A DNA stretch of 64,000 bases from Algoriphagus ratkowskyi (GCF_002150505.1 NZ_MSSV01000007.1:248001-312000); one strand, 5' to 3'. Positions 18,404-28,353 are shown, counted from the first letter of the stretch. Notes: a model not told the origin generated them from the sequence alone. Numbers and translations are program-made.

Positions 18404-19132
18404 TTACATCTTCACCCCTTTTGATTTAGTCTTTAATTGTGTGTCCTTTTTGGCTTCATGTGATACTTGATTTTTAGCTGCTTTTAAGACACTGTATTTC
18501 ATACGTTTCCCCTGTCCATCATACATATTTATTGTCTTAAACCTTGGATTGGCTTCAAGAAGAAACTTCCCATCATTCCCTTCAATTTCCACCTGGTGAC
18601 GGTTTCCCTTCTTAAGGCTGTACAGTAACAGATCAATTTGGTCAGGAGACTTCAAGTCCTTCAATGGAAGTTCCTTAACCGCACCCTCCAGCTTAAACCC
18701 ATAATTCTGGTGATATTGAGTTACTGGATGCTGTCCCTTCTCGTCCCTACTCCCCAAATCCAGTTGTAGCCAGGCATTGTATCGTTCTCCTTCTTTGTTG
18801 AACATACTTTTATACACTGCCCTTCCTTCCAATAGATTCAAGGCTTCTTTGGCTGAAATACCCTGATTCTGGTAAAATCGCTGAGATTGCTCTTTGCCTT
18901 CAGGGGTACTTAATTTGGCATCAAAACCATTATAATAATACCTGCCCTCGTCAGATTTTCTAAAATTTAATCCGTAATCCAGTTTTTTTTCCCCAAGATC
19001 CTTGCTCATGTCCAGTACAAAATCGCTTTTCTTGGCCTTGATCTGTTTTTCCAGTTCTTTGTTCAGCGTTTCACCGAATCCTGAATATTTCAATCTATCC
19101 TGTAATTCCTGAATGTTTTCTTTTATAGTCAT
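18404..19132 (-). CDS. Conserved protein at the end of the tra operon
   Basis: A protein of 242 aa with no signal or membrane segment. It is lysine-rich and contains LKYSGFGETLNKELEKQI and KLDYGLNFRKSDEGRYYYN. It is reminiscent of DUF3945-type proteins of Bacteroidota conjugative elements, although I cannot confirm the family. A seven-base gap separates it from traN, so it is the last gene of the operon. The function is unknown; DNA binding or modulation of mobile DNA is only a guess. Confidence 0.65.
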   Translation of the reverse strand: MTIKENIQELQDRLKYSGFGETLNKELEKQIKAKKSDFVLDMSKDLGEKKLDYGLNFRKSDEGRYYYNGFDAKLSTPEGKEQSQRFYQNQGISAKEALNLLEGRAVYKSMFNKEGERYNAWLQLDLGSRDEKGQHPVTQYHQNYGFKLEGAVKELPLKDLKSPDQIDLLLYSLKKGNRHQVEIEGNDGKFLLEANPRFKTINMYDGQGKRMKYSVLKAAKNQVSHEAKKDTQLKTKSKGVKM

Positions 19133-19139
19133 GATTGGG

Positions 19140-19979
19140 TTATTTTTGGTTTGAAATTAAAATGGGCTTAACCTGAAGCAGTTTCTTCCCTGACAGCGTC
19201 ACGACCGGATTGCGGTCACCGTTGCTTTCAAATATTTGAATGGAAAGCTCCTTTGCATCAGCTATGGTAAAGCGGGGAAATGCAAATACAGCCAACCCTG
19301 CCGACTTACCTTCAACGCCAGGAAAAGGACTAAATGAAATTGGCTCTAGGGTTAATTGTCTGATCGCGGTGCGTTTCGACTCCCTCTTGTCCTGAATAGT
19401 AAAAAGCCACTTTTGGGGCAGGTAGTCCACCCAGCTTTCGTTTTCAACTGCCAGTTGAAAGAATAGCAACCCATCCTTCTCTACTATTTCACCCAAACTC
19501 AGACGAATCATGCCACTCTTTTTTCCCCAAGAAAATCTATGAGGAATTCGCTGTGACATCTCTTCGATCACTGCGGAAATATCAGCAGCATTCATAACAG
19601 ATCCATCCAACAGGGCTTTAGCATATTCCACTTCCTGTTGTTTTCCGATGTCTATCGGTCTGGCATCCGGATATTCCGTGAAGCCGACCGTAAAAGGATA
19701 CAGTTTACCTTCCGCCGTGATGACATACATACTGGTCGGACTGAAATATCTTTGTGCTGCCTTTAATTTCAGCACGTTGGGGGCAGCTTTGTCTTTTTCA
19801 GACAGCACAGCCGGACTTCCAAAGTCTGCACTGACTACTTCAAAAGGAAAGACCAGCACGGTGGTTTTGTCCCATCCGATCTGAAGTGGATACATTTCCG
19901 TCTGTGCCTCATTAACCAACTGGGCACAACAAATCCTGGATAGCGCAAACGCTATCAATAGCATTGGAATTCTCATCAT
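19140..19979 (-). CDS. traN: Conjugative transfer protein TraN (VirB9-like)
   Basis: A periplasmic/outer-membrane core component of the type IV secretion channel. A signal peptide (about residues 1-19, ending CCAQ) is followed by LQIGWDKTTVLVFPFEVVSADFG, the standard opening of Bacteroidota TraN (DUF4138). The length of 279 aa fits. It follows traM by 22 bases and would form the outer ring together with TraM. The order traJ-K-L-M-N supports the call. Confidence 0.85.
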   Translation of the reverse strand: MMRIPMLLIAFALSRICCAQLVNEAQTEMYPLQIGWDKTTVLVFPFEVVSADFGSPAVLSEKDKAAPNVLKLKAAQRYFSPTSMYVITAEGKLYPFTVGFTEYPDARPIDIGKQQEVEYAKALLDGSVMNAADISAVIEEMSQRIPHRFSWGKKSGMIRLSLGEIVEKDGLLFFQLAVENESWVDYLPQKWLFTIQDKRESKRTAIRQLTLEPISFSPFPGVEGKSAGLAVFAFPRFTIADAKELSIQIFESNGDRNPVVTLSGKKLLQVKPILISNQK

Positions 19980-20001
19980 GTATGGTTTTTTTAGTGGATA
20001 A

Positions 20002-21261
20002 TCAATTACCGGAAAGATCTGCCAAGAGTAGCGGGTGCCCTGCTTTGACGGTTACTTTTACTAATTTTGCTTTTTTGGACAGGATGCCTTTTATCGTTTC
20101 CATACCAGCCATGGAAGCCTGTGCCTCCCAGGAGGATGACATGCCCATCATATTCATAGATTGGATTCCATCTCCTGCTCCCTGCTTCACCGCATCACGG
20201 GTGATTGCATTGGGAATCTTTATTCCAGGGAGTGCATCCAGATCTATTGCGGTCATATTGACCGGAATAATTAGGTTGCCGGAGCGGATTCGTTGGACTT
20301 CAATATTCAGCCGTTCACCGTTTAGGGTACAAACTCCCGTTACAGGCGTACCCGGTATAAATTCCACCCCTTCAATAAATACGGATTGGGTAAGTTCTAA
20401 TTGGATGGAAGCACCCGTTACCACTTCCTGATCTTTGGTCACCTGCGCAGAAATAGCAGGCCGAATGGTAGCAAAGGATTGCTGCCTATCGCTGCCCAGT
20501 GAATAGAATCCATTTCTCTCTCTTTGCAGATTGGCTGATTCCTTAAAATTCTCCTCTTGAGGAATATCCCGATCTAAACGAACTGAAAAAACAGCTTCCC
20601 TTTCCAGTGCATTTGTCTGTAACAAGCGCTCATGAACCCGTTGGGGATGTTGCACATCAAGCAATTTATCCAGCATAGCATCAATACGCTCCATTTCAGG
20701 ATCTTCCATTTCCGGTTCAATGACCGAGGACATCATAGCCTCCAGCCTTTTCATTTCCAGGTCATCTGACATATTCCCCTGTACCGAATTAGATGATGAA
20801 GTTGATGCAACTGAAAGAATAGATTTATTTTTCCTCAGATCTGGTTCATCTACCACCTCAGATTGAATAATCAGTTTTTGAAGGTTAGCCAACTTATCCT
20901 GTACCTCCTCTTCGGTTTGTAGTAGTGTATTTGCCTTTTCTAATCCTCCTAAAAACCCCCTAGAAGTATCAGGCTTTTCATTTTCAACCTCGGAGAAGGG
21001 ATCCATTCGCCTTTGTTCCCTTAACAGATATTCCTTACGCTCCGCCTGTCGATAAGACTCGAGCTTGTCCATCGAATCATCTCCAATATGAGCCTGAGGC
21101 AGTGACATATTCAAACCTGGCAATCTGGAGTTGCCCTCTACTGATTTTCCACTTCCTCCTCCCATCGCCCAGAAGGCAAGGCAAAGGAATGGTAGGGTTA
21201 GGATGGGAAGTGCAAGTAGAAATTTGCGTTCTTTTTTCTGTTTTTCAGTGATGAGTTTCAT
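20002..21261 (-). CDS. traM: Conjugative transfer protein TraM (VirB10-like)
   Basis: The channel scaffold that spans the periplasm. It has a short cytoplasmic start and one membrane helix near residues 13-34 (FLLALPILTLPFLCLAFWAM). A long charged linker follows, then a C-terminal beta domain with VTGASIQLELTQSVFIEGVE and GTPVTGVCTLNGERLNIEV, typical of Bacteroides TraM. The 419-aa length fits. The ATG overlaps the preceding small traL-like gene by 17 bases. Confidence 0.88.
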   Translation of the reverse strand: MKLITEKQKKERKFLLALPILTLPFLCLAFWAMGGGSGKSVEGNSRLPGLNMSLPQAHIGDDSMDKLESYRQAERKEYLLREQRRMDPFSEVENEKPDTSRGFLGGLEKANTLLQTEEEVQDKLANLQKLIIQSEVVDEPDLRKNKSILSVASTSSSNSVQGNMSDDLEMKRLEAMMSSVIEPEMEDPEMERIDAMLDKLLDVQHPQRVHERLLQTNALEREAVFSVRLDRDIPQEENFKESANLQRERNGFYSLGSDRQQSFATIRPAISAQVTKDQEVVTGASIQLELTQSVFIEGVEFIPGTPVTGVCTLNGERLNIEVQRIRSGNLIIPVNMTAIDLDALPGIKIPNAITRDAVKQGAGDGIQSMNMMGMSSSWEAQASMAGMETIKGILSKKAKLVKVTVKAGHPLLLADLSGN

Positions 21262-21538
21262 GAAGTATGTTGTTTAATGGTTGATGAAGAAGCGAATCAT
21301 AGTAAATCACAGGAGGCTCCCAAACTGGAATAGGCAATACTCCTTTATTTTCGGTGTAAAGTCCCTGAATTAATACAGCACTGGTCAGGGAGACAGAAAG
21401 CAGGATAAAAGCAAAAATCAATTTTCTTTTTGATTGCTCAGAAAACCGATTAATGCGGTCAGAAAACAGCGCTGCGTATCTTTTAGCGAAGACACTTGAA
21501 CCAAGTGAAAAGGTGACCGGGATTCCCATTATTTTCAT
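21245..21538 (-). CDS. Small membrane transfer protein (TraL position)
   Basis: A protein of 97 aa with one membrane helix (LIFAFILLSVSLTSAVLIQGL). It lies between traK and traM, overlapping both by a few bases, which is where the short TraL protein is encoded in Bacteroides conjugative transposons. Sequence identity with TraL could not be judged, so the symbol is left out. An inner-membrane role in the channel is inferred. Confidence 0.75.
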   Translation of the reverse strand: MKIMGIPVTFSLGSSVFAKRYAALFSDRINRFSEQSKRKLIFAFILLSVSLTSAVLIQGLYTENKGVLPIPVWEPPVIYYDSLLHQPLNNILHETHH

Positions 21539-22152
21539 CGTTTCTCGATACTTAAGTTCTCATTGGAAAGCGTCTCCCAATTTTCTATCAGGAAACCATG
21601 TGGATTCTTATCAGTTCGATCTATGTGACGCAACCTCCCTGTTGTGATCAGGTTTCTTATTACCACCGAAGTAGGCCGGATGATCTTCTGTTTGCCATAA
21701 TACCGGAACCCAAAGGGGTAGGAATCCATCGAAATGGCCACACTGTCCATTTGAATTTCCTGATTCATATTGGCTGAGACGATCTCTGAGAAATACCCCC
21801 TTTCTTGTAGGTTATCATAGACTTTCTTGGCAGAGCCATCCGCCATATAAAGACTCTTGGTCAGTTGGTCTCTGATGAAATTTTCGTCCGGGCTAAGGGT
21901 AAAGAAGTAGTGATGGAACATTTTAACATGATCCCTTGCTTCTACTGGAATGTTCTGCTTTTTGGTAGCCGAAAAAGCTTCCAGCGCTTTTCCCTCAGCC
22001 AAAATATAAATTCGCTCCTGCGCAGCTTCAGTGGCATGAATCGCTTTCATCCCCAAGTATCCTGACAGACACAATGAACCCAGGATGGCTACAAAGGAGA
22101 GGTATTTTACATGGCGAAAAGCCGTGTCCAGGTTTCTTAGATTTTGGAACAT
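21535..22152 (-). CDS. traK: Conjugative transfer protein TraK (VirB8-like)
   Basis: An assembly factor of the inner-membrane complex. One N-terminal helix (about residues 18-36) anchors a periplasmic domain containing RDHVKMFHHYFFTLSPDENFI and DSYPFGFRYYGKQKIIRP, both typical of Bacteroidota TraK. The 205-aa length fits. Overlapping stop and start with the next gene indicate coupled translation. It begins six bases after traJ. Confidence 0.88.
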   Translation of the reverse strand: MFQNLRNLDTAFRHVKYLSFVAILGSLCLSGYLGMKAIHATEAAQERIYILAEGKALEAFSATKKQNIPVEARDHVKMFHHYFFTLSPDENFIRDQLTKSLYMADGSAKKVYDNLQERGYFSEIVSANMNQEIQMDSVAISMDSYPFGFRYYGKQKIIRPTSVVIRNLITTGRLRHIDRTDKNPHGFLIENWETLSNENLSIEKR

Positions 22153-22158
22153 AGAAGC

Positions 22159-23142
22159 TTATTTTATAACTCTTGTAATGACTTGGGTTCCACCCAACGC
22201 ACTGGACTTGGCTGCCCCTGTGGCATTATTGAGAAGCCCATCCCTACCTCCAGGCTGTACTATAAACCCTGCCACATTGGGCACCGTCATGTAGCCGATA
22301 ATGGCGATGACCATGAAAACCAGATAACCAAGCGATGATGCAAAATCACCATCCAGCACCATCATGTTGAGTTGGATTTTTGCTATGATCGCTCCGAAAA
22401 TATTGGCAACGGGGAGCCACATGGAAATATTGATGTAGCGGGCAAACCAAGCCGCCATTGTATGCTGAAATCCATCAAAAACAGAAAGACCAAACACAAG
22501 TGGCCCAAGAATGGAAAGCACCACCAGCTGAAACGTGCGAAGGGTATTGATGCAAAGGGCCGCTGCAAAAAACAGCATCTGTAAGAACTCCGAGATCAGC
22601 TTGCTGACAATAGCTTTCAGATTAAAGACGAAAACCTCGTTTGCCATCCGCTCAAAAAACCCCATATCCTTAAGATTTTCAGGGTATTTTTGATCTCCGC
22701 CTCCATTGATAGGATTGATATAGGGTTCAAGCTGTTCAGCTTCCATTTCATAGATGTGATTGGCAACAGCCAAGTTGGTTCCTTCCACCATTTCAGAGGT
22801 AGCCCGGATGATTGGGTTCATGGTTCCGTTGATCACCGCCAATACCTGCGGAAAAAGCATAATTGCTATACCTATTGCAAAAGGGCGAAGTAACGGATAC
22901 ATATCAATAGGTTCAGAGCGTGCGATATGACCCCACACCCGCATGCTGATATACCAGATTGCAGCAAATCCGGCCAAGGCCCGTGCAACGGTGATCAGCT
23001 CATTGGCCAGCGGAATCATTTCATCGTAGAGTTGATCCAATACCGCATGCAGTCCTTCCACACTTCCGGAAATAGTCTGTGCCTGGGCAGATTGGATAAG
23101 TAGAAATACAATTCCCACCAGCAAAATAGCTTGTTTCCTCAT
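22159..23142 (-). CDS. traJ: Conjugative transfer protein TraJ (VirB6-like)
   Basis: A polytopic inner-membrane protein of 327 aa with a signal-like start and several hydrophobic segments (for example LLRPFAIGIAIMLFPQVLAV and LGYLVFMVIAIIGYMTV). The segment LLRPFAIGIAIMLFPQ and the C-terminal VPNVAGFIVQPGG are characteristic of Bacteroides TraJ. It would form part of the inner-membrane channel. It overlaps the gene upstream by four bases. Confidence 0.88.
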   Translation of the reverse strand: MRKQAILLVGIVFLLIQSAQAQTISGSVEGLHAVLDQLYDEMIPLANELITVARALAGFAAIWYISMRVWGHIARSEPIDMYPLLRPFAIGIAIMLFPQVLAVINGTMNPIIRATSEMVEGTNLAVANHIYEMEAEQLEPYINPINGGGDQKYPENLKDMGFFERMANEVFVFNLKAIVSKLISEFLQMLFFAAALCINTLRTFQLVVLSILGPLVFGLSVFDGFQHTMAAWFARYINISMWLPVANIFGAIIAKIQLNMMVLDGDFASSLGYLVFMVIAIIGYMTVPNVAGFIVQPGGRDGLLNNATGAAKSSALGGTQVITRVIK

Positions 23143-23786
23143 GGATTTATTCCGTTTAAATTCAGAATTGACTTACGCTCATTTCTTGTTCTATTTCGTT
23201 GATTCCCAAGAATAGAAAGCTCAGAGTTTTTGCCCCGAAGGGAGATCAACAGGCCTGACATTTCGCCATGCAGGCGATCAATGGCCACCAGCCTTTCAAA
23301 ATCCGACATCCGCAATTCTCCTGCGGTAAGAATCAGCAGCAATTCATCGAGGTTACGCAGGGAAGCTTTAAACAGTCCTTCATACAGTTCAGCCATGAAC
23401 GCGAGTTCCTCACCAGAAAAAGATCCCCCAATTTTCACTTTGGCATAAGTGGACTTGTACTCACTCATGATCCGTTGCTGGTACTGGATGATTTCAGCAA
23501 CCCGGTAATAGTTTCTTACTTCAGGGCTCACCTTCAAAAGTTCATTTAAAAATGCCTCGTGAAGTTTGAAATTCCCTTCTGCTATGCCCTTCACCTTCGA
23601 ATACCCCTGCTCCAGTATGGTATAGCCTTGATACATATTGTCCAGAATTTCCTTCATCTGCATCAACTTTTCGTAATTCAGAATCAGCTGCGTAGCCTCA
23701 TGGCTCTGGCTTTTTACCAGACCCGGTTTCAGCAAAGCAAGCAACAGCATCCCCAACCCAATAAGTGATTTGATTTTACCTACCAT
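23139..23786 (-). CDS. Periplasmic helical transfer-operon protein
   Basis: A protein of 215 aa with a signal peptide ending in LVKSQ, then an all-helical body with YEKLMQMKEILDNMYQGYTIL. It resembles the next gene upstream in layout (signal, helical, ending with repeated arginine/lysine), so the two may be paralogues. Such proteins are frequent between the VirB4 gene and traJ in Bacteroidota elements. The role is unknown. Confidence 0.7.
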   Translation of the reverse strand: MVGKIKSLIGLGMLLLALLKPGLVKSQSHEATQLILNYEKLMQMKEILDNMYQGYTILEQGYSKVKGIAEGNFKLHEAFLNELLKVSPEVRNYYRVAEIIQYQQRIMSEYKSTYAKVKIGGSFSGEELAFMAELYEGLFKASLRNLDELLLILTAGELRMSDFERLVAIDRLHGEMSGLLISLRGKNSELSILGNQRNRTRNERKSILNLNGINP

Positions 23787-24450
23787 TATAGAATCTATTA
23801 ACCTGTTGCTGTTGGATTTCTTCCCGTTTCCTTTTCAATTCCAGTGACCGAATTCTGTCATTATAAGCCTTCAAGTCCTGAAAAAGCTGCTTTACCCCAC
23901 TATACAAACCATCTATGGCCGCCAGTCGCTCTCCGTCATCCATTTCATAGCCTGATGAAGTCAGTACTTGGTTGAGTTCACTGATAAGCAAACCTGACCT
24001 CTCTTCAATATTCACGTTGAATTTGTTAACAGCCATAACATCCCCGTATCCCATCATCTTTTGCTCAGTCAAGAAATGATTCATCCAATCCAACTCCCGG
24101 TCGATCTGTCTATCCACTTTTAGTATTGCCAGCACAATAGGGTAATCCGAAACCATGGGATGGATAGCTTTCAAAGAGCCGAAATAATCTGTGTTAAGTG
24201 AGAATTCACCGTCTTGTATGTCACCGACTAGATTCCATCCAACTCTCGCTACTTCATATCCTTTTTTGGCTACCTCCAAATAAGCAGAGAGCCCTGCAAT
24301 CTGCTTGAGCTTATAGCTGGTCTGCAGCTTCTTTTGTTTGGTCCATTCTTCCAGGGTTTGCGCCTGGGCGCATAGCCCTATACCAGTCATCACCAGTAGG
24401 AGAATTACCTTTCGCACCACCCAGAAATACTTACTATTTATCCAATCCAT
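23776..24450 (-). CDS. Periplasmic helical transfer-operon protein
   Basis: A protein of 224 aa. The hydrophobic start (VILLLVMTGIGLCAQAQ) is a signal peptide. The body contains AYLEVAKKGYEVARVGWNLV and a DGERLAAIDGLYSGV segment, similar in place and pattern to the DFERLVAIDRLHGEM segment of the neighbour. It overlaps both neighbours by 11-17 bases. A paralogous pair is likely; the function in the channel is unknown. Confidence 0.7.
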   Translation of the reverse strand: MDWINSKYFWVVRKVILLLVMTGIGLCAQAQTLEEWTKQKKLQTSYKLKQIAGLSAYLEVAKKGYEVARVGWNLVGDIQDGEFSLNTDYFGSLKAIHPMVSDYPIVLAILKVDRQIDRELDWMNHFLTEQKMMGYGDVMAVNKFNVNIEERSGLLISELNQVLTSSGYEMDDGERLAAIDGLYSGVKQLFQDLKAYNDRIRSLELKRKREEIQQQQVNRFYNGR

Positions 24451-25126
24451 AGTTCTTTTTTAGGTTGTTAAGTGGCAGTAATTCACGGGAATGGATCAGG
24501 CCCATATTCCGCGCATTAACCGACCGTAAATCCGCTAGATTTTTTCGGATCCTGTCCTCCGCCAGATGAAGGGAAGCCAATCGGTCTGCATCATTCATCT
24601 GCGTGGTAAATGAACTCATCACCCCGGTCAGATGGCTGAGATTCTGCAGGGATTCCTCAAGGATTTGCTGATATACCCCAGAGATCACCCTCTTTTCTTC
24701 CCATGCCAATACCGCAGAACTGTTGATTACACCCCAAGCCTGTTGATATTCGTTGACCAACTGTTGTTGCATAGCAGCAACATCCCGCACCCGCTGAACC
24801 TGTGAAATGATCCGCTTGACTTTCCATAGTTCCTCAAAGAGCTCGTCGTATTGCTTTCGCTGTTTTTCAGTCCATTCTGAAATTTCTTCCAACTTCAATT
24901 CACTTAGTTTATTTTCCAGCACCTTCTGGGCATTCTGCAGCCAGATGGTCTGGTTCTGCAAGCGCTGAATTTTTAAATCAATCGCCTGAATGACTTTTTT
25001 AACCGCTGCTTTTATCACTTCCATAATTACAGTGATTGGAATTGCTTTAGCAGATTGGTTAGGCATTGCTGTAAAACCCAACACCATGGGAATAAACAGG
25101 ACAAGGATTCTTTTATTGAATTTCAT
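24434..25126 (-). CDS. TraI-type periplasmic transfer protein
   Basis: A protein of 230 aa with a signal peptide (about residues 1-28) and a long coiled-coil region (KIQRLQNQTIWLQNAQKVLE). This segment is familiar from proteins called TraI in Bacteroides conjugative transposons, which is unrelated to the F-plasmid relaxase of that name. Also present is the DADRLASLHLAEDRI motif shared in form with the two following genes. It overlaps the VirB4-type ATPase gene by four bases. Confidence 0.75.
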   Translation of the reverse strand: MKFNKRILVLFIPMVLGFTAMPNQSAKAIPITVIMEVIKAAVKKVIQAIDLKIQRLQNQTIWLQNAQKVLENKLSELKLEEISEWTEKQRKQYDELFEELWKVKRIISQVQRVRDVAAMQQQLVNEYQQAWGVINSSAVLAWEEKRVISGVYQQILEESLQNLSHLTGVMSSFTTQMNDADRLASLHLAEDRIRKNLADLRSVNARNMGLIHSRELLPLNNLKKNYGLDK

Positions 25127-27564
25127 GATCGTTGATTGTTTAGTTCTTCGGCCAGAATCTGTATGGCTCTTTTCCGGTTGCCATATTTCAGGGTGTATTC
25201 TTCCACGGTCACTTTTTCAGTTTCTTCAGTGGTATATGTGAGGTATTCTTCCGGGCTCACTTCCACCCGGTAAACCTTTTTGTAAATACTTATATACACC
25301 TCCTTGTAATTTCTGCCGACCTCTTTGGCTTTATTCATCGAGAGTATAATAGCCTTCTCCTGATCGGTCAGTCCCAACAATTCCTGGATGTCCTTAAACT
25401 TGTTTTGGTATTTACTCTGGTCTAGGAGAATCTTGACATCCGCATTATTGATGATCGCATTTTTAATAATCGGACTGGAGATGATGTCTTCCACATCCTG
25501 AGTTACTACAATAGCTTCCCCAAAAAATTTGCGAACTGTTTTGAACAGGTATTTGATGTATTCGGCCATCCCTTCTTTTGCGATGGCTTTCCAAGCTTCT
25601 TCGATTAGGATGATCTTTCTGACTCCTTTGAGCTTCCGCATTTTGGAAATAAATATCTCCATGATCATTAGCGTGACGACCGGAAACAAAATGGGATGAT
25701 CCTTGATGTTGTCCAGCTCAAAGACTATAAACCGTTGCTCCAGTAAATCAAGATTTTCACGTGCATTCAGCAGGTAATCAAACTCCCCTCCACGATAGTA
25801 AGGACGCAGCACATATATGAAATTATCCACATCAAAGTCATGCTCCCTGACTCCATCCCGCTTTAAAATATCCCTGAATTCATCGTTCAGAAAATCATAA
25901 AAGGTGTCGAAGCAGGGGAAGATCTCCGGGTTCTTTTCCAACAGCTCAAAATACCCGGACAAGGCATTGGAAAGCGCCACATACTCTGAGCGCTTGAATG
26001 CTTCATCCTCTTTCTTCCAAAGCGCATGAAGCAGAGTTTTCAGGCTTTCCTTTTTCTCGGTTTCCGGCCGCTTTCTTCCTTCCACATGGAAGGGGTTGAA
26101 GCGGATCGGATTATCTTCCTCATAGGTGAAATAGTATCCGTCTACCAGCTCACATAATCCCCGGTAAGAATGTCCCACATCAACTAATACCACATGTGTG
26201 CCCTGTTCATAATAGGTGCGCATCAGGTGATTGGTGAGAAAAGACTTTCCTGAACCGGAAGGCCCCAGTACAAATTTATTTCGGTTGGTAATCAACCCCT
26301 GCTCCATGGGTTCATCAGAAATATCCACATGTATAGGATATCCTGTGATCCTGTCTCCTAACCTAATTCCTATAGGACTGTGAGAGGTTCTGTAATGTGT
26401 TTCCAGGTTAAAAAAACAGGTAGCCTGTGCGACGAAAGTATCAAACGTTTCATTCACTGGAAATGCAGCCTGATTGCCGGGAAGGCCAGCCCAAAAGATC
26501 TGTGGCGCTCCCACAGTTTCTTGTTTGGGTACCACGTTCATTTTCGCCAGGGCTCCGGAAGTCAGGTTTCGCAGCTTCCCCACATCCTGCCTTTTATCCG
26601 TCCAGCTCATCACATTGAAATGCGCCTTTACAGCCTTTCTTCCGGTGGAAATCGCCTCATTTAAAAATTCGGCAGTAGCATCCCGTGCAATGGCATTCTC
26701 TCTGGAATAGTTGGACAGCGATTCCAGCCGTAGCCGTTTGGATTCCAGTTCCTTTAACTTTTTTTGGGAATCCTCAATAAACAGGAACTGGTTATAGATA
26801 TGGTTACAGGGAAGCAGTGCACAGACAGGCGTAGAAAAACCAATAGGAAATTCTGTCTGATCAGTTCCATAGGGCTCGTAACTACGATATGGACTTACCA
26901 CAGAAGGCAGATTATCCACATCCCCCAAGGTGTAGAGTTGAATATATTTGCTTCCTATTTTCCACTCCGGTTTAAACTGAATATCCTGAAGAACCCTATC
27001 CCTACCAAGGTTTAAATATTCCTCCAAGATGCCCGTATATAAAGATGATCCCGCAATTTGTACTTCATTCAACCGCTTCAGTACAATTCCTGCATCACTG
27101 AGAATTTGAACAAGTTGCCCGATTACATTTTGGAACTCTTCCATTGAATTGCCCTCCAGCATTTCTAGCGGTACGAGTGATTTTCTCAGTAGATTGGAAA
27201 CAGCGGAACTGCCTAGTTTACTACCTTTAGGCCTTTTGGTGACAAAAAGTCGGCAACGATGATCCAGATGGGGACGTTCGGCAAAGAAGCGCTCACTTGA
27301 AATGGAGTGAAACGAATGATTTTCGCCTTCAAACTTATCCTGATAAGAGCCGTCAACAAACCAATCCTGTTTGTGGAGCACTGTATTTCCGGGTAATACC
27401 CCAACTGCTTTATTCCAGGCATGATGCACAGCTTCGAACCCTACCCCACTAAGTGAGAATAGCTCAGGCAGGTCAACTTCAAAGGCTGCAGTCATATCTC
27501 CCTGACGGGAAAGTATCATCTCATGCTCCACTTTATAGATTGGAAATATCTTAGCTAGATCCAT
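25123..27564 (-). CDS. traG: Conjugation ATPase TraG (VirB4-like)
   Basis: The hexameric motor that powers assembly and substrate movement through the type IV channel; cytoplasmic, membrane-associated. The 813-aa length fits. Walker A GPSGSGKSF lies near residue 440 and Walker B is RKIILIEEAW near 650. VTQDVEDIISSPI downstream matches the VirB4/TraG group of Bacteroidota elements. It begins two bases after the DUF4133 gene. This is not the VirD4-type coupling protein, which is absent from the window. Confidence 0.92.
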   Translation of the reverse strand: MDLAKIFPIYKVEHEMILSRQGDMTAAFEVDLPELFSLSGVGFEAVHHAWNKAVGVLPGNTVLHKQDWFVDGSYQDKFEGENHSFHSISSERFFAERPHLDHRCRLFVTKRPKGSKLGSSAVSNLLRKSLVPLEMLEGNSMEEFQNVIGQLVQILSDAGIVLKRLNEVQIAGSSLYTGILEEYLNLGRDRVLQDIQFKPEWKIGSKYIQLYTLGDVDNLPSVVSPYRSYEPYGTDQTEFPIGFSTPVCALLPCNHIYNQFLFIEDSQKKLKELESKRLRLESLSNYSRENAIARDATAEFLNEAISTGRKAVKAHFNVMSWTDKRQDVGKLRNLTSGALAKMNVVPKQETVGAPQIFWAGLPGNQAAFPVNETFDTFVAQATCFFNLETHYRTSHSPIGIRLGDRITGYPIHVDISDEPMEQGLITNRNKFVLGPSGSGKSFLTNHLMRTYYEQGTHVVLVDVGHSYRGLCELVDGYYFTYEEDNPIRFNPFHVEGRKRPETEKKESLKTLLHALWKKEDEAFKRSEYVALSNALSGYFELLEKNPEIFPCFDTFYDFLNDEFRDILKRDGVREHDFDVDNFIYVLRPYYRGGEFDYLLNARENLDLLEQRFIVFELDNIKDHPILFPVVTLMIMEIFISKMRKLKGVRKIILIEEAWKAIAKEGMAEYIKYLFKTVRKFFGEAIVVTQDVEDIISSPIIKNAIINNADVKILLDQSKYQNKFKDIQELLGLTDQEKAIILSMNKAKEVGRNYKEVYISIYKKVYRVEVSPEEYLTYTTEETEKVTVEEYTLKYGNRKRAIQILAEELNNQRS

Positions 27565-27566
27565 AT

Positions 27567-27884
27567 TTAGCGCTTAATCAGAGAATAAAAGATTTTTCTG
27601 TTTCGAATTATCACACTGTCAGGCACCTGATTTCGGGCCATTCGCTTCATCAGACCATGCTCCCCGTAGGTGCCACTTAGATGAAATACCAGCATAAAAT
27701 CCGCTGTTGCCAACATTACAGCCACCGTCATGCACAGGTACATAGGCATACCTAAGACATAGCCGATAGCGAATCCGATCAGAGTAATTCCCAACCCTGC
27801 CGCCAGATATCCGATATACTGCGCTTTGAGCCCTTTAAACTCCATTGGTTTATTGATACCTCTGTTGATGCTGTATTTGATCAT
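27567..27884 (-). CDS. TraF-type DUF4133 membrane protein
   Basis: A protein of 105 aa with two membrane helices (YLAAGLGITLIGFAIGYVLG and MTVAVMLATADFMLVFHL). INRGINKPMEFKGLKAQYIGY at the start is the typical opening of DUF4133 (TraF of Bacteroides elements, VirB3-like). It sits between the DUF4134 and VirB4 genes, the conserved order. It probably links the ATPase to the membrane. Confidence 0.85.
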   Translation of the reverse strand: MIKYSINRGINKPMEFKGLKAQYIGYLAAGLGITLIGFAIGYVLGMPMYLCMTVAVMLATADFMLVFHLSGTYGEHGLMKRMARNQVPDSVIIRNRKIFYSLIKR

Positions 27885-28005
27885 CTCCTTGAATTTGTAT
27901 GAATTAGAACCTGCTTCAGTTCCACCCGCTGAGTTTTGAAACTATATCCAGTATTTAAATCCCGAAACAGCTCTAGGGGTTAGTAAGCACTTAATTTGGT
28001 TACAC

Positions 28006-28353
28006 TTAGACACCAAAGAAACTCTGGAGTACAGTCGCCACCACGACCAGAAACACACAGGAACCAAACCATGCGGCAGCAACTTTTCCCGTATCTGGTT
28101 CCCCGTTATTCCACTTGTTGAAAACCTTGACTGCACCAATGAGTCCTACTATGGCACCTATGGCATACATCAACCCGGTACCCGACTGAAAGTAGCCACG
28201 TACCTGCTGGGTAGCTTCGTTGATTCCGGCATTTCCGTCCTGCGCATTAACCACTCCAACAAGGAGTAATAGGCAAACAGCACTAATCCATTTAATAGTC
28301 CTTTTCATTTTATGTGAGTTTAGTTGGTTTGAATGATCAGTTTGGAAATTCAT
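28006..28353 (-). CDS. TraE-type DUF4134 membrane protein
   Basis: A VirB2/pilin-like small membrane protein of 115 aa. A signal peptide is followed by VRGYFQSGTGLMYAIGAIVGL and VKVFNKWNNGEPDTGKVAAAW, both typical of DUF4134, and a final helix. In Bacteroides elements this is TraE. A gap of about 120 bases separates it from DUF4133. The start is about 20 bases downstream of the gene before it in reading order, with a 17-base overlap. Confidence 0.88.
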   Translation of the reverse strand: MNFQTDHSNQLNSHKMKRTIKWISAVCLLLLVGVVNAQDGNAGINEATQQVRGYFQSGTGLMYAIGAIVGLIGAVKVFNKWNNGEPDTGKVAAAWFGSCVFLVVVATVLQSFFGV